In this document: positions 31,698 through 44,170 of the stretch, piece after piece | Layout: each line of letters opens with the position of its first letter | Position numbering within the stretch: position 1 is the stretch's first letter | DNA from: a virus | IMG/VR virus record: IMGVR_UViG_3300010334_000030 | Span: 1 to 64,000 of that record | Length of the DNA: 64,000 bases | Reading direction: 5' to 3' (one strand) | Translations under genes and position numbers: made by a program | Notes under the pieces: model-generated | Told to the model about the DNA's origin: nothing | Seen by the model: the letters and a program-made list of their open reading frames with translations, nothing else | Databases searched by the model: none

Positions 31698-33944
31698 TTA
31701 AGTGTTTTTAGTTATCAAAAAAGAACTCAAACAAGCTAGATCTGGGTTATAAGTTGTAATTTGAACCGTTATATAAAATTGAGTTGCTGGTATTGAGACA
31801 GAGCTTATCCTGTTTGAAGTATTTTGACTATTTGCAGTGGAAGTTGTAAAATCTCTACCATAAAGTAAGCCCCCAACTATCCAGTAAACCCTATTCATAG
31901 GGTAATAGGCATTCCCAAAGTTTCCCCCATATTTAGCTATCTGGGTTCCACCGGCGGTCGCTCCAGGTATTGAATTGATAAAATACAGAGTTTCAACACC
32001 TTGTGTATTTGATGAAACTGTTGTTGTTGTAACCAAAGTCTGTATGTTTAGGGTGTCACCTGCTGAAAAAGCAGCTGAAGATATAGCCGATGAAGAATAC
32101 ACAACTATACCTGAAGAAGATTGATAAGTGTTAGAACTAAATTTATAAAATGTGCTTAATGCCGCTGATATATCCGATAACAAATAGGTGTGAACTATCC
32201 CACTTGAGCCAATTGTTAATATTTTAGCATCTGAGGTTGCACCAGTAAGACCAGTTATTTTAATAGGGTCTGAGGTATCTGAAACAGATAATTTACCGTT
32301 TACATTTAATTTATAGCCAGAATCAGTTGTTGTTCCTATAAGTACATTTCCAGATGGGTTTATTCTTAGTCTCTCTGTGCCGTTAGTGTTTACCACAAAA
32401 GTTCCATCAATACCAGCGTCACCTATCCAGCCATCAGTATCAGTGTTCCAATAAAGGGAATTGGCTCTAAGTGATCCACCAAAAGTACCCCCCGCAAGAG
32501 TGTTAAATCCACCTAGTCCATCTATCTGAAATCTTATTTCATTTAATTGATTATTTACACCCCTTATAAAGGTTCCGCCTACTCCGCCATTCTGATTTAC
32601 CAGTAATAAAACTCCCTCATTATTGCCAGTATCTCTAGTGTTTTGTATTTTAGAAACAAACCCTTTATATGCAGTAGGACCAGCATATCCAGGGTTAAGA
32701 TAAGTCCCAGTAGTTCCTGTACCCCCTATAACATCAAAGAAGCTGGAAGGTCCAGTAGTTCCTATAGCAGCTTGAATTCCATTATCATAGATTACGGAGT
32801 TATCTAAATCTACCGAGGATTTCCATCTAGCTAAGTATCCAGTTGCTCCAGATCCGCCTACGGTTCCAGAGGCACCTTTTGGTCCGGTGGCTCCAATTGC
32901 CCCTGTAGATCCAATTGGTCCAACTGGACCAGCACTTACTGGATTAACCCATTGAGAACTGTTCCCGTCATCTATCCAAACATATTCTACGCCGCTTGAA
33001 AGATCATACCATCTTTCACCAGAGGTTGAACCAGTTGGCGCAGAGGAAGCTCCTTGAACATAGTACTTTCCTGAACCTGCAGGACCAGTTGATCCGGTAG
33101 AGCCAGTAGCACCTGTTGATCCAGTTGCTCCCGATGATCCAGTTGCTCCCGTAGCCCCGGTAGAACCTGCTGTTCCGGTTGATCCTGTAGAGCCATTAGA
33201 TCCAGTAGGACCTGTAGATCCAGTAGCTCCAGTAGCTCCTGTCCCAGTTGGTCCAATCTGAATGTACATAACCTGTTGAACTGTTAATATAATAGACGGA
33301 ATAGCCGGAATTGCTGGTGGACCTGTCTGTGGTACTTTTGCTAATATCCTCATATTGGCATCATCGCTGTGCCAATATAATTCTAGATATTCGTTAGGTC
33401 CAGTGGAGCTATAGAAAAAATTCCATGCGGGTATGGCTTTAGCGTCATTTCCAGATAGTGTTATCTGACTATTTGTATAAGGAACATTTTGTCCATTTGC
33501 GGAAAGCCAGATATCTGCAACATCATCACCGGAATCAGTTTTATCGAATTGTGCGGAGAATTGTATATTATATGTTCCCGGATTGGCTAGGGTTATTCTG
33601 GAAGCTGTGGCCCCTGTACCCCCTGTAGCTGTTAGAACGGAAACCCCATTCGCCCCCGCAGTGGTGTTAAAGGTCATCACATTCGCTCCAGTAGAACCTT
33701 TTACATTTGTTTGTGTGGTGGTGTCATAAAAAGATCCATAGTAGCCAATAGACCCAACACCAGGGGATCCGGTAGGACCAGTTGCACCGGCTGAGCCAGT
33801 TGCACCGATTGGTCCAGTTGCACCGCCTCCACCACTACCAGCAGTAAAATCCCACTGATAACCATTCCAAACCCAGATAACATCTTGTCCGGTTTCACGG
33901 TTTATAAAAACTTGTCCAACACGGGGATTTTGAGGATATATCAT
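31698..33944 (-). CDS. collagen-like tail fibre protein
   Basis: 748 residues. The N-terminal domain [29 protein letters not shown] (read in part) is a likely attachment module. Collagen-like Gly-x-y blocks occur at about 40-62, 235-285 and 335-360 ([20 protein letters not shown]). The C-terminal half is beta-rich and ends in a globular tip. Similar segments [20 protein letters not shown] and [20 protein letters not shown] appear here and in 29212-31275, so the two fibres share modules. Gly-x-y tracts would form trimeric stalks. The start is immediately downstream of a GATATATA box. Confidence 0.85.
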   Translation of the reverse strand: MIYPQNPRVGQVFINRETGQDVIWVWNGYQWDFTAGSGGGGATGPIGATGSAGATGPTGSPGVGSIGYYGSFYDTTTQTNVKGSTGANVMTFNTTAGANGVSVLTATGGTGATASRITLANPGTYNIQFSAQFDKTDSGDDVADIWLSANGQNVPYTNSQITLSGNDAKAIPAWNFFYSSTGPNEYLELYWHSDDANMRILAKVPQTGPPAIPAIPSIILTVQQVMYIQIGPTGTGATGATGSTGPTGSNGSTGSTGTAGSTGATGATGSSGATGSTGATGSTGSTGPAGSGKYYVQGASSAPTGSTSGERWYDLSSGVEYVWIDDGNSSQWVNPVSAGPVGPIGSTGAIGATGPKGASGTVGGSGATGYLARWKSSVDLDNSVIYDNGIQAAIGTTGPSSFFDVIGGTGTTGTYLNPGYAGPTAYKGFVSKIQNTRDTGNNEGVLLLVNQNGGVGGTFIRGVNNQLNEIRFQIDGLGGFNTLAGGTFGGSLRANSLYWNTDTDGWIGDAGIDGTFVVNTNGTERLRINPSGNVLIGTTTDSGYKLNVNGKLSVSDTSDPIKITGLTGATSDAKILTIGSSGIVHTYLLSDISAALSTFYKFSSNTYQSSSGIVVYSSSAISSAAFSAGDTLNIQTLVTTTTVSSNTQGVETLYFINSIPGATAGGTQIAKYGGNFGNAYYPMNRVYWIVGGLLYGRDFTTSTANSQNTSNRISSVSIPATQFYITVQITTYNPDLACLSSFLITKNT
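33070..33250 (-). repeat. collagen-like coding repeat
   Basis: Tandem 9/18-nt repeats coding Gly-(Ala/Ser/Pro)-Thr-Gly units within the fibre gene 31698-33944. Shorter blocks of the same type are at about 32865-32930 and 33755-33835. Confidence 0.85.
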
Positions 33945-33950
33945 CGATTT

Positions 33951-33958
33951 TATATATC
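33951..33958 (-). promoter_or_regulatory. putative GATATATA box
   Basis: GATATATAAAATCGATG on the minus strand; the box ends only 6 nt before the start codon at 33944, closer than the other sites. A functional promoter here would make a nearly leaderless mRNA, so it may be coincidental. Confidence 0.35.
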
Positions 33959-33961
33959 GAA

Positions 33962-34408
33962 TTATTCAAAAGGAGATGATTTAACATCAACACTAACTTT
34001 GATGTTCTTTTTAGCTATTCCAGACGGTCTAGAAAGATCAACAGCAATCTCGTCCCTATTCTGTCTGAGAGGTTTCATCTCTATATTAACATTGATTCCA
34101 AACTGATTTAATGTGCTCTTGATATGGTGAGCAGTAACCTTTATTTCTTTGTTGACCTCTTTTGTTTTCTCTAGATCGTTAACTCTAATAACGATTTTCC
34201 TGAACTGGTCAACAACTTTGCGATCTACCTTGTTTTCTAACCACTTCCAAGGCTCCTCGTCAGGGATAAATCCACCAGCACCTCCTACCGCATTACCAAT
34301 CTCAACGAGAATATAAACTTCGCTCCAAACGAAGTCTATAGTTCCTGGTGGTCCCCCGCTCCAGTAAACTCTAGGATCACTCCATGGTAGGTATATCTTT
34401 TCTGACAT
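33962..34408 (-). CDS. hypothetical virion-region protein
   Basis: A 148-residue protein. The N-terminal half is hydrophobic/aromatic ([40 protein letters not shown]); the C-terminal half is alternating charged strands and helices ([38 protein letters not shown]). It sits between fibre genes. Function unknown; possible baseplate or fibre-connector protein. Confidence 0.72.
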   Translation of the reverse strand: MSEKIYLPWSDPRVYWSGGPPGTIDFVWSEVYILVEIGNAVGGAGGFIPDEEPWKWLENKVDRKVVDQFRKIVIRVNDLEKTKEVNKEIKVTAHHIKSTLNQFGINVNIEMKPLRQNRDEIAVDLSRPSGIAKKNIKVSVDVKSSPFE

Positions 34409-34421
34409 CTATTAAAAAATT

Positions 34422-37400
34422 TTATCCAACACCACCTGCTCCCAAAAGAGATTGTGAACTAGGTGCAGCTGTAGCTATAAATCCTGTGCTTGATCCTATT
34501 GAACTATTAGCTCCTATATACCAGGTGTTTGTTGCAGGACTTGGTGTTAAAACACCTAAAGTGATATAATCACAATAACAAACTATTCCTTTTCCAATTT
34601 TTGCTAATATTGGAGTTGGTGCAGCTGGTCTATTCATAGTTATTAAATTTCCAGCACTTCCTCTAACATTAAATTTATAAAAACTTTGTGTACTTGAAGA
34701 TGCAAAAGTTATTGTATGAGCTGCTGTAGATGTATTATCTATAAAGTTTGCAAATGTATTATTACCGGATATAGTTGTTGCAGCTGTGGAAGATCCTTTT
34801 GCAAGTTCTACTGTATAATAGGTTAATCCACCTCCTGCAAATGTGCAAGCTGTGACTGAGGTGTTAGTCATTACTATTCTACTTTGCTGAGCATTGAAAG
34901 TAAGACTTGTTGCTAAAACATTCCAAATTGTACCTGTACCTGTAAGTGTCCATGTTCCCCATCCCATATTAATAGTTCTCGTATTAGCAACTGATGATGC
35001 AAACGATCCGCATGTTATATTAGCCCCGTTATTAACATTAATTGTTCCTGCTGTAAGTGTAAATGCACTTGATGAGCCTATAGATAAATTAGCATTTACA
35101 CTTAAAGTTCCCAATGTTACAGTTAAAGTTCCTGTTATAGTTAATGTCCCTGAATTTTGAACAGTCGTGGTAGCAGAATTTATAATGATACCTGTGCCAA
35201 GAGTTATAGTTAACCCGTTAGATGTTATTGTTTGCGTAACGGATGTTCCTAAAAAAGTTAATAATCCTCCTGATACTGATGTTGCTGTTGAAGATAGGGT
35301 AAGATCCCCATAAAAAGAAGCACTACTTAAACTAATAATTCCTGAAAATCCTGTGAAGTTTACTGTTTTATAGTTTGCAGTAGATATGGCTACAGTATCA
35401 GAACCGTTAGTTACATTAACATTTATGGCATTAGCTTCTGCTACAAGACCACTAGATATCGTTCTAGTTGCTGCACTTCCTGAGTAAGTAAGGTTAATAG
35501 TAGGATTTGTGCCCGATATAGTTAATCCTGTTGTTGTCCCGGTGTTCCAAATTGTTTGCCCACTCCCCGTAATATTAACTGTCGATGTTCCAAAATTTAT
35601 TGTTCTAGCACTAGAAGTACTAGAACTAAATACAAATATATTATGAGTATAGCTACCAAAATTCAATGTTCCTGCTGTTAAGATAAGTTGGGATGCATTA
35701 ATTGTAGAGTTTGCATTAAAATTAGTCGACCCACAACTGGTTATTGTTACCGTAGCATTAGTGGTAAACACATCAACAAAAGTGAAAGTTCCAGTAAGAG
35801 CACCAGATGAACTTAGTGTGTCATTTAATGTAACTGTTCCTGTAACAAGACTTTTGCCTGCAAGGGTTATCCTTGAGTTACTTGCTAATGCATATCCTGA
35901 TCCTCTAAATGTAAATGAAGGCGTAGCTATTGGGGTTGCCATTGTAGAGACAAAAGTAAGATCGCCATCTATAGTTAAAGTATTACCAGCTGCATTATTT
36001 AAAACTACATTTGTTCCTCCACTGAATATGAGTTCAGCCATATTACCGGTAGTGAAAGAAACTGTAGCTCCCCCTGTATTTGTTACATAAACTCTAGGAT
36101 CCCCGGTAGTAGCCACAGCAAGTGTTATTGCTCCCGCTCCAGTTCCCCCAAGTTCACAATATCCGCTTCCTGGATAAACCACAGTATTGAATGTCAGGGT
36201 TCTAGATGCTACTTGTCCGCCCCAGACGTATATCGAAGCTATACCCCAGTTTAAATTTGTAGTTGTTGTTGCTGTTATTAGTGTACCAGATCCAGTTAAA
36301 TATAGATCAGAGCCATTTCCAAATGTTCTAACTGCTGTGCCTGACGTCGACACGTTACCTATAAAGGATGTGGTTTGAGGAGAAAAATATCCAGCAGTTA
36401 AAGTTAAGGTTCCTGATAAATAAAAAGTGTCATTCACAATAAGTCCAAAACTGGGCGTGCCAGGTTGGCTTATTGTTATATTTCCTGTTAGGGTTTTACC
36501 GTTAAACGTAAAATAAACATAACCAGCTGTTCCCGGATTAGATATGGTTATAGGAGGGGATGCTGTTATGGTCATAGCTGTGCTGAGAGTTAAAGCCCCG
36601 GCATCGGTGCTAAAGGTGACAGCATTTGCAGCACTATTTAGATTAACATTGGAATTTACTACACCCGGTCCTGGATATACATCAGTAAAAAGTAAATAAT
36701 AAAAATTACTAACACCAAAACTAACACTAGCTCCACCCGTGTTTAAAATGGAAAAATAGTAGAGGTTACCTGTTATTGTATAAGATCCAGTTCCGCTTCC
36801 TGTTATGTACATACCATTTTGGGGAATTGATGCTACAGCTAGGGTTTGTGTTATGGTCTTAGCTGACGATGTTGCATCATTAAACTCATAGTATGTGAAA
36901 TTAGTTAATGAACAGTTAGTACCAGTAACATTCCAGATTGTACCAATTCCGGTAATGGAAAATGTTTGTCCATTTCCAAATAAACTCCTAACAAGAGATC
37001 CGGTTGATACAAATAAACCAACAGAAAATCCATAGTATGGCTGAAGGTTTCCTTGGGTTAGGGTTAATGTTGAAGTCGATAGGGTTATAAAATCATCATT
37101 GGTGTACCAGTTAGATCCTGATCCGCTAAAGGTAACGTTCCCTTGAATAATCTTTCCGCTAGTGTAGATATTCCCCGTTACACTGGTTCCTGCAAAAGTG
37201 ATTGTACCATTATAGGTAAGAGTCATCCCTGGGGAAAACACCAAAGACTGAAGGCTTACATCGGCCCCATTAATCGCTAATGTAAAAGTGGTTCCGGATA
37301 GAGTTCCGGTATACCCTGTCATTACAAGGCTTTTACATGTAGCATTAACTGATATAGTGCAGTTACCATTATATGTGTTATTGAATATAACATCATCAGC

Positions 37401-37490
37401 AGCAAGAGGCACAGCAGCAGGAGACCAGTTTGCAGCTGTTCCCCAGTTAGCTCCTGTAGCACCTGCGTATATCCAAGTCTTAGTTGCCAT
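34422..37490 (-). CDS. very large beta-helix adhesin/tail fibre
   Basis: A 1022-residue protein, the longest in the window, composed mainly of Thr, Gly, Ser, Asn and Ile in alternating strand patterns (TLTITGTLTVTLGTLSVN, FLGTSVTQTITSNGLTITL), typical of right-handed parallel beta-helix phage fibres and autotransporter passengers. The N-terminus ATKTWIYAGATGANWGTAANW resembles autotransporter-like 'GNWxxAANWS' modules. The C-terminus has a Gly-rich cap (SLLGAGGVG). The start codon overlaps the upstream stop codon (TAATG). Likely host-surface binding. Confidence 0.8.
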   Translation of the reverse strand: MATKTWIYAGATGANWGTAANWSPAAVPLAADDVIFNNTYNGNCTISVNATCKSLVMTGYTGTLSGTTFTLAINGADVSLQSLVFSPGMTLTYNGTITFAGTSVTGNIYTSGKIIQGNVTFSGSGSNWYTNDDFITLSTSTLTLTQGNLQPYYGFSVGLFVSTGSLVRSLFGNGQTFSITGIGTIWNVTGTNCSLTNFTYYEFNDATSSAKTITQTLAVASIPQNGMYITGSGTGSYTITGNLYYFSILNTGGASVSFGVSNFYYLLFTDVYPGPGVVNSNVNLNSAANAVTFSTDAGALTLSTAMTITASPPITISNPGTAGYVYFTFNGKTLTGNITISQPGTPSFGLIVNDTFYLSGTLTLTAGYFSPQTTSFIGNVSTSGTAVRTFGNGSDLYLTGSGTLITATTTTNLNWGIASIYVWGGQVASRTLTFNTVVYPGSGYCELGGTGAGAITLAVATTGDPRVYVTNTGGATVSFTTGNMAELIFSGGTNVVLNNAAGNTLTIDGDLTFVSTMATPIATPSFTFRGSGYALASNSRITLAGKSLVTGTVTLNDTLSSSGALTGTFTFVDVFTTNATVTITSCGSTNFNANSTINASQLILTAGTLNFGSYTHNIFVFSSSTSSARTINFGTSTVNITGSGQTIWNTGTTTGLTISGTNPTINLTYSGSAATRTISSGLVAEANAINVNVTNGSDTVAISTANYKTVNFTGFSGIISLSSASFYGDLTLSSTATSVSGGLLTFLGTSVTQTITSNGLTITLGTGIIINSATTTVQNSGTLTITGTLTVTLGTLSVNANLSIGSSSAFTLTAGTINVNNGANITCGSFASSVANTRTINMGWGTWTLTGTGTIWNVLATSLTFNAQQSRIVMTNTSVTACTFAGGGLTYYTVELAKGSSTAATTISGNNTFANFIDNTSTAAHTITFASSSTQSFYKFNVRGSAGNLITMNRPAAPTPILAKIGKGIVCYCDYITLGVLTPSPATNTWYIGANSSIGSSTGFIATAAPSSQSLLGAGGVG

Positions 37491-37741
37491 TATACTATAG
37501 CTTCAGTAAGATTTAATTGTTGAAGCACATAGTCTTTCACAACGGTATCATCTACCCCCCATTGATCGATAACCGATTGGGGCAAGACCATGGTTCCCTC
37601 TTTAGAAATGCCATTACCACTCACTGTCCAAAGAATCGTAATTTCAGTAGGAAATAGTGAAAATGGATTTACTATTATTTCTAATTGATCAACTAATTGT
37701 GTTAAAGGAAGTTGAACATAACTTGTAGGTGTAATTTGCAT
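37490..37741 (-). CDS. small virion-associated protein
   Basis: 83 residues from the ATG at 37741. I chose it over an upstream start that would add a hydrophobic, non-conserved extension overlapping the preceding gene; a TATAAATA element lies 11 nt upstream of this ATG. Sequence MQITPTSYVQLPLTQLVDQL ... VVKDYVLQQLNLTEAIV. It resembles small proteins between fibre genes in other Bacteroidetes phages. Function unknown. Confidence 0.7.
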   Translation of the reverse strand: MQITPTSYVQLPLTQLVDQLEIIVNPFSLFPTEITILWTVSGNGISKEGTMVLPQSVIDQWGVDDTVVKDYVLQQLNLTEAIV

Positions 37742-37751
37742 ATTGATTGAT

Positions 37752-38465
37752 TTATTTATAATAAATGTTAATAATAAGATCATTAATACCAACTGATGTA
37801 GTACCAGTATCTGTCAAATCAGTAACTGTGGAGATTCCTATTCCGTTACTAAAGTCTATACCATTAGGAAAACTTACGTTAGTTGCAGCAAGACCTGGAA
37901 TAACTATAGCTGAATGCAATGCTGTTGTATTTAATACCGGTGGATTTGCAGCAGAATTGTAGAAGTTTACTTTTCTAGATGAAGCATTAGAATTGTATAT
38001 GTACCATCCTGTTACTTTTCTTTGCCCTGATACTATAAGTTGAGCATTAGTTCCAGTTGCAGAGACGAAGTGAAATGTACTATCTCCACCAGTAGCCGAA
38101 GAAGCTAATGCTACATATAAAGGATTAGTGGAACCTACTGCTGTACCGCCTTGATAATTCTCAGCCTGCGTTTTAAGGTTTGTAGCAGTACTTTGAACCA
38201 CTGTGGCATTCAAGTTGGCTGCTGTGGCTTGGGATGCTATAAAAGAAGTGTTTGTAATAGATCCAATAGCATTTGTTCCAGCGCTCAGACCAACAGTCCA
38301 GGAGCCAGATTGAGTAGAGGCAAAGGATGTATTACTTATTGATCCTGATATATTGGCAGACACAGTTCCTGTAACTGTGATAGCTGATTGATCGTTAGCT
38401 ATGACTACCGGTGCTGAATTTGCACTAGATGTTTGACCGTTGGGATTATTTGGATTGTATGCCAT
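37752..38465 (-). CDS. beta-rich virion protein
   Basis: A 237-residue Ser/Thr/Ala/Asn-rich protein. N-terminal repeats (ISNTSFASTQSGSWTVGLSA and ITNTSFIASQATAANLNA) suggest a short fibrous stalk. The C-terminal 120 residues form a globular beta-domain (RKVTGWYIYNSNASSRKVNFYN). I recall proteins of this kind as decoration or fibre-associated components in phages of Bacteroidetes and Proteobacteria. The stop codon falls within the TATAAATA element of the next gene. Confidence 0.75.
   Translation of the reverse strand: MAYNPNNPNGQTSSANSAPVVIANDQSAITVTGTVSANISGSISNTSFASTQSGSWTVGLSAGTNAIGSITNTSFIASQATAANLNATVVQSTATNLKTQAENYQGGTAVGSTNPLYVALASSATGGDSTFHFVSATGTNAQLIVSGQRKVTGWYIYNSNASSRKVNFYNSAANPPVLNTTALHSAIVIPGLAATNVSFPNGIDFSNGIGISTVTDLTDTGTTSVGINDLIINIYYK
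37753..37760 (-). promoter_or_regulatory. TATAAATA element, T4 late promoter consensus
   Basis: TATAAATA on the minus strand, exactly the T4 late -10 consensus, 11 nt upstream of the ATG at 37741. It may be chance in AT-rich DNA, but the position is suitable. Confidence 0.35.
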
Positions 38466-38480
38466 GATTTATATATTTGA

Positions 38481-40154
<1,674 letters not shown>

Positions 40155-40198
40155 TTATGAGTTTCTTTTTTCACTGTCCAAAAGAGAACCTTTGCCCT

Positions 40199-41545
40199 TT
40201 ATATATTAAAGTTTGCTGCTATTCTAATACCATACTGACTATTTTTCGATTCTAAGCTTGGCACCATATCGTCGTAGTGGTAATAAACTCTCCATGCTCC
40301 ATTAGGGTTAGGTTCTTCCCCTCCATTTGTTTCGCTTGAAGTCCAGTAATAATAATATGGATTATACGCATCACCAATTGCATCTAGCCTTTTATTAAAA
40401 AAATCTTTATGGTCACTTATATAAGTGTGATAAGAAAGAGTTGGCAAAAATGCATCCGGATATCCTGCAAGGTTTCCATAAGCTCTAGCAGCCCATGCAG
40501 CAGTTGCTTCATAGTTAGGATATCCTGATGAGTATGCAATAATAGTATCGGTATTACTCTTACCTGCTGTTATGTCATTAGATGTACCCAATTCTATCAA
40601 AGGAGCTTCTGGCTGTGTCCAGTCCATATTACCAGCATCGGAAGACCAGCCTAAATCAACTATTCCATCGGCATGACCATTTTGGAGATTATTTATCGTT
40701 ATGATAGTACCGCCACCGTAAGACTGTCCAACAAATAGAGGATTATTTTTTTTATATCTCACAGCAAACTTACTGTACATGTAGGCTACTTCTTGCGCTG
40801 ACAATACTCTGTTATACATCATTGCTATAGACATCATTCCGTACATGTAGTTGTGATTTTCAAAAACCTCTAGAAAATCACCTATTTTAACTATTTGATC
40901 ATTTTCAGTGCCGTATAGAGGGGTGGTATCATCATAATTAGATGCCTCTAAAATACCATCTATATAAAGACTCCATCCAGCATCTACAGACCAGGTAACG
41001 CAAACAAAATACCACGTGCCAGGAAGTATTGGATGATTTTTATCTCTATCTGTTTTAACACCTCCTCCTCCGTTATTATTTGCCCATATGTTTGCGCCAT
41101 CATACCATAGCCTATGTGGGGATCCTGCATTTGTAATAGTACCACTAAGAATGTCTTGTATGAAAGATTGGCCATAGTTAGGTCCTGAGTTATAACCTAT
41201 ACTATTAAAATTAACCCAAACACATTTGCTATAACTTGTGTTTGGAAACTCGACGCCAGTAATAGGGGCTGGCCGATCTCCTTCAAATGTTAAAGCCCCA
41301 ATACTTTTCTTTCCATTGTCCGCGTAACCCCAAGTGTCCATCCCAGCTGAAACGTTAAAAGCAGTGTTTCTTCCCCGTCCGCTTAAATCATACCACTCAT
41401 GTGTGGTAATAGAAGAATCAGTCCATGAATAGGGGTTTCCTGCATCAAGGTATAAGATTAGCCCATCCGTTATAGGATCTATTTGGTTAGCCCCAACGGT
41501 AACTCTGCCAGTAAGATTAGCGCTGCCTGCAATGTTTACACTCAT
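40199..41545 (-). CDS. LamG-domain virion protein with DUF1566-like C-terminus
   Basis: 448 residues from the ATG at 41545, which overlaps the upstream stop codon (ATGA); a longer frame would overlap that gene. The LamG/concanavalin-like domain spans about 30-240: [45 protein letters not shown] and [17 protein letters not shown] are classic. The C-terminal domain has [31 protein letters not shown] and a final [11 protein letters not shown], similar to DUF1566/Lcl domains (C-type-lectin fold). Both are carbohydrate or ligand binding, so this is a good candidate receptor-binding protein. Confidence 0.82.
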   Translation of the reverse strand: MSVNIAGSANLTGRVTVGANQIDPITDGLILYLDAGNPYSWTDSSITTHEWYDLSGRGRNTAFNVSAGMDTWGYADNGKKSIGALTFEGDRPAPITGVEFPNTSYSKCVWVNFNSIGYNSGPNYGQSFIQDILSGTITNAGSPHRLWYDGANIWANNNGGGGVKTDRDKNHPILPGTWYFVCVTWSVDAGWSLYIDGILEASNYDDTTPLYGTENDQIVKIGDFLEVFENHNYMYGMMSIAMMYNRVLSAQEVAYMYSKFAVRYKKNNPLFVGQSYGGGTIITINNLQNGHADGIVDLGWSSDAGNMDWTQPEAPLIELGTSNDITAGKSNTDTIIAYSSGYPNYEATAAWAARAYGNLAGYPDAFLPTLSYHTYISDHKDFFNKRLDAIGDAYNPYYYYWTSSETNGGEEPNPNGAWRVYYHYDDMVPSLESKNSQYGIRIAANFNI

Positions 41546-42693
41546 ATAAGTCTTGCTCCAATTTTTATTATCCAATCACTGGTACCTGTTACATTCGAAT
41601 ATAATGAAATGCCAGTGCCACCGTTATTTACCACAGTAAAAGAAACTTCAGACGTTCCTGTTGTTCCTGCTGCATCCGGCGTGGATGTGTCAGTCCACCT
41701 TACGTCTCCTGCCGCATTCCAAGCAGCCATCACTGTTCCTGCTCTAAAACTTGACATTTCATCATCTATATGATAGTCAAAATAAGCCGCATGATAATTT
41801 CCAGAAGATATATCAAAACCTATTAGTAGAGACGGGGAAATAGCAGTATTAACAAGTGATGTAATAGTATTAATATAATATGTCCCATTAGAATTAACTG
41901 CAAATGCAGGATTGCCTTGTATTTGGCCAACAGAGAGGATATTCCCATTAGTCCCTGTATCTCCAGTTAATGTAAACACAGTTCCAGAAGCTCCAATCAC
42001 ATTGACTATATCCCCCGATGTTCCGCCAGCAGCACCAATCTCCAGAAGAGTGCCGTCAAATGTCATATTGGCCTCTGCATTGGCAGCATTAGTAGTCCCA
42101 TCGGATGTTAAAATCCGGGTTGCACCTGGATTAGAGATTGTATCAAATCCAGGACCTTGTGGTCCTGTCTCCCCTGTTGATCCAGTAGCTCCAGTTGATC
42201 CTGCAGTTCCGGTAGCTCCTGTAGCTCCTGTAGCTCCAGTTGATCCAGTTGATCCAGTTGATCCAGTAGCTCCAGTTGATCCAGTTGATCCAGTTGATCC
42301 TGTAGCTCCAGTTGATCCAGTTGATCCAGTTGATCCAGTAGCTCCAGTTGATCCTGCAGTTCCGGTAGCTCCTGTTGATCCTGCAGTTCCGGTAGCTCCT
42401 GTAGCTCCAGTTGATCCAGTTGATCCGGTAGAACCTGTTGATCCTGTTGATCCTGTTGATCCAGTTGATCCAGTTGATCCAGTAGCTCCTGTAGGACCTA
42501 TAGGACCTCCTGCAGGGCCAGTTGGACCTATTGGTCCAGTAGGACCCGTGCCACCTCCACCTCCGCCGGAAATCGTTATCTCATCGCCCAGACCATTGTA
42601 AAAATTACCAAATCCATCAGTCTGTAAAACGTTCTGAAATGTGAATGAGATCTTTTGGTCGGTGAGGTTATAATTTGGATTATTACCTGACAT
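41542..42693 (-). CDS. collagen-like tail fibre protein
   Basis: 383 residues. The N-terminal 45 residues form a small attachment domain ([20 protein letters not shown]), followed by a Gly6 linker and a long collagen-like block (about 50-175, [10 protein letters not shown]). The C-terminal 205 residues form a globular beta-domain ([20 protein letters not shown] ... [12 protein letters not shown]). The same organisation occurs at 31698-33944 and 38481-40154, so three collagen-stalk fibres are encoded close together. Confidence 0.86.
   Translation of the reverse strand: MSGNNPNYNLTDQKISFTFQNVLQTDGFGNFYNGLGDEITISGGGGGGTGPTGPIGPTGPAGGPIGPTGATGSTGSTGSTGSTGSTGSTGSTGSTGATGATGTAGSTGATGTAGSTGATGSTGSTGSTGATGSTGSTGSTGATGSTGSTGSTGATGATGATGTAGSTGATGSTGETGPQGPGFDTISNPGATRILTSDGTTNAANAEANMTFDGTLLEIGAAGGTSGDIVNVIGASGTVFTLTGDTGTNGNILSVGQIQGNPAFAVNSNGTYYINTITSLVNTAISPSLLIGFDISSGNYHAAYFDYHIDDEMSSFRAGTVMAAWNAAGDVRWTDTSTPDAAGTTGTSEVSFTVVNNGGTGISLYSNVTGTSDWIIKIGARLI
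42165..42550 (-). repeat. collagen-like coding repeat
   Basis: Near-perfect tandem repeats of 9 nt units such as gttgatcca/gtagctcca (plus-strand reading), coding (Gly-Ser/Ala-Thr)n. This is the most uniform of the blocks, with an 18-27 nt higher-order period, suggesting recent expansion. Confidence 0.9.
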
Positions 42694-42694
42694 C

Positions 42695-43522
42695 TTATCT
42701 TCTGCTTAAAGATGGTGATTGAATTGAAACCCTTTTGTAAGTACCGACTCTGAATGGACTTTCCCAGGGGATAAAAACAACATCATCTACTATTATTTCT
42801 AAAAAAGCTGTTCCTGTTGTTCCTTCTGGAAGCACAGTTAATTTCTTTAATGGAACTTGACAAGTTCCATCTTTTCTTATAGAACCATCAAATGTTAAGT
42901 TCCAAACATCTGTCTTTAAAAATAATCTAGCTTTGTTGCTTTCCTGACTTCCCCCTTCGATGTTAACTTTACATTCAAATGTTTCATCAGAATCTCTATG
43001 AAAAATATACTCTTTTCTTCTTATAATTGGGCCTAAAGATTCAGGCTCATCATATCTTGTTGTATTGCGAACTGGTTCGCTTTCTTCATATCTTGGAGTT
43101 TCCCTGGGTCCTTCATTAACTGAAGATTTAGCGGGGATTGAAGAAAATTCAGATTCACTTTCCATAAGAAGAGCTTCCTGGAAAGGACTAAGTTTTCTAG
43201 TCTCGCTAATAGGTTTCTTTTTCTTGATTGGAGGAGCCTGTGGTTTTTTCTTTTGAGGGATCCTCTCAGAAATGTCTTGAGACTTCGTTTCTTTTAGAAC
43301 CTCATTTATATTTTCTAAAGTAGAATCTATAGAAGGGTGAACAGGGATTTCCCGTTTTTCCTGTATTGGTTCTGGTGCAGGTGCTGGGATTTGCTTAGGT
43401 GCCGAATTTTCGATGAAACGGGATCCAAGTGTGGATCTAATAAGTCCCTCTACAGAATTGTGACTTTGCACGTTTCTGTTGCCCATTCCTAAATTTTTGA
43501 TATATCCTCCTATTACGCTCAT
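42695..43522 (-). CDS. hypothetical structural protein with disordered N-terminus
   Basis: 275 residues. The first 165 are disordered and charged, with Pro/Glu/Lys runs ([31 protein letters not shown]). The last 105 form a beta domain ([40 protein letters not shown]). It overlaps nothing and lies 1 nt from the collagen-like fibre gene downstream, consistent with a virion assembly role. No family is recognised. Confidence 0.75.
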   Translation of the reverse strand: MSVIGGYIKNLGMGNRNVQSHNSVEGLIRSTLGSRFIENSAPKQIPAPAPEPIQEKREIPVHPSIDSTLENINEVLKETKSQDISERIPQKKKPQAPPIKKKKPISETRKLSPFQEALLMESESEFSSIPAKSSVNEGPRETPRYEESEPVRNTTRYDEPESLGPIIRRKEYIFHRDSDETFECKVNIEGGSQESNKARLFLKTDVWNLTFDGSIRKDGTCQVPLKKLTVLPEGTTGTAFLEIIVDDVVFIPWESPFRVGTYKRVSIQSPSLSRR

Positions 43523-43524
43523 AA

Positions 43525-43893
43525 TTATCTATTGGAAGACCAGTCTCTGTAGTCTTTTAAATTTTGAAGATTCTTCTTTCCCTTTCTTCTTTGCTTAGAA
43601 TCCGGGTCTAAAAATGGAACTATTTTTCCAGGACCATGGGGTTTAAAAATAGGCATGGTCTTTGATGGAATTGGTTCCAAGCTCATTGGCAAATCTTTGA
43701 TCTGTTTTTCATCAACCAATCCCTTATGCTTTGTAGAAGCAAAATCCTTCAGCTGCTTCTTTGTCATCTTTTTAGACAAAGCAACGATCTCATCCCTATA
43801 TTTTGGATTAAGATCAGATGGTTGAATATCCCCGGTTTTTATACCGTAGGCAAGTCCCATTAGTCTCTGTTGTGATTTTGTAACTGCTGGCAT
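43525..43893 (-). CDS. DUF3008-like small phage protein
   Basis: 122 residues from the ATG at 43893. The start MPAVTKSQQRLMGLAYGIKT is the hallmark of a small phage family I know as DUF3008 (typically MPAxSxAQxRLMG), with SKKMTKKQLKDFASTKHKGL also matching. A frame extending 8 codons further upstream would start inside the GATATATA box, so the shorter start is preferred. Function unknown; the family is common in T4-like phages. Confidence 0.78.
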   Translation of the reverse strand: MPAVTKSQQRLMGLAYGIKTGDIQPSDLNPKYRDEIVALSKKMTKKQLKDFASTKHKGLVDEKQIKDLPMSLEPIPSKTMPIFKPHGPGKIVPFLDPDSKQRRKGKKNLQNLKDYRDWSSNR

Positions 43894-43907
43894 AGTTTTC
43901 TTTCTTG

Positions 43908-43915
43908 TATATATC
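43908..43915 (-). promoter_or_regulatory. putative GATATATA late-type promoter box
   Basis: GATATATACAAGAAAGAAAAC on the minus strand, 14 nt before the ATG at 43893 and directly downstream of a terminator, the arrangement expected at a transcription-unit boundary. Confidence 0.55.
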
Positions 43916-43918
43916 ATA

Positions 43919-43948
43919 AAAAAAGACCTAAAGATATAGGTCTTTTTT
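43919..43948. terminator. bidirectional-looking terminator
   Basis: An 11-bp stem AAAAAAGACCT / AGGTCTTTTTT with an 8-nt loop. It overlaps the stop codon of the 43928-44170 gene and has T-runs on both strands. It separates that gene from the DUF3008-like gene. Confidence 0.8.
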
Positions 43949-44170
43949 CTTTTTTTTCCATTCAGAATCGCTAATAGGTTTAGAAGAAAGACCCCAGTTT
44001 TTATCGGGATCTATAATTTTCTTCTTATTTTTATGCCAATCATTGAAAGTCCAGACGAATCTATTGTAGGCTTTTCCTACTGTTTTAAATCCGGTATCCC
44101 CTGGTTGGATAGCAATTGGGGATTGTGGTGGTGCATATGATCCAATTTCTGCACTTTTAGTTTTGGACAT
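43928..44170 (-). CDS. small hypothetical protein
   Basis: An 80-residue basic protein (SAEIGSYAPPQSPIAIQPGD ... FVWTFNDWHKNKKKI ... EWKKKKKDLYL). Its start overlaps the end of the DUF4494-like gene by 14 nt. No family is recognised. Confidence 0.65.
   Translation of the reverse strand: MSKTKSAEIGSYAPPQSPIAIQPGDTGFKTVGKAYNRFVWTFNDWHKNKKKIIDPDKNWGLSSKPISDSEWKKKKKDLYL

Noticed and set aside
41912-42601. 229-residue plus-strand open frame of Pro-Val repeats
   Set aside because: Antisense of the collagen-like repeat of 41542-42693; the Gly-x-y codon periodicity leaves all frames open.
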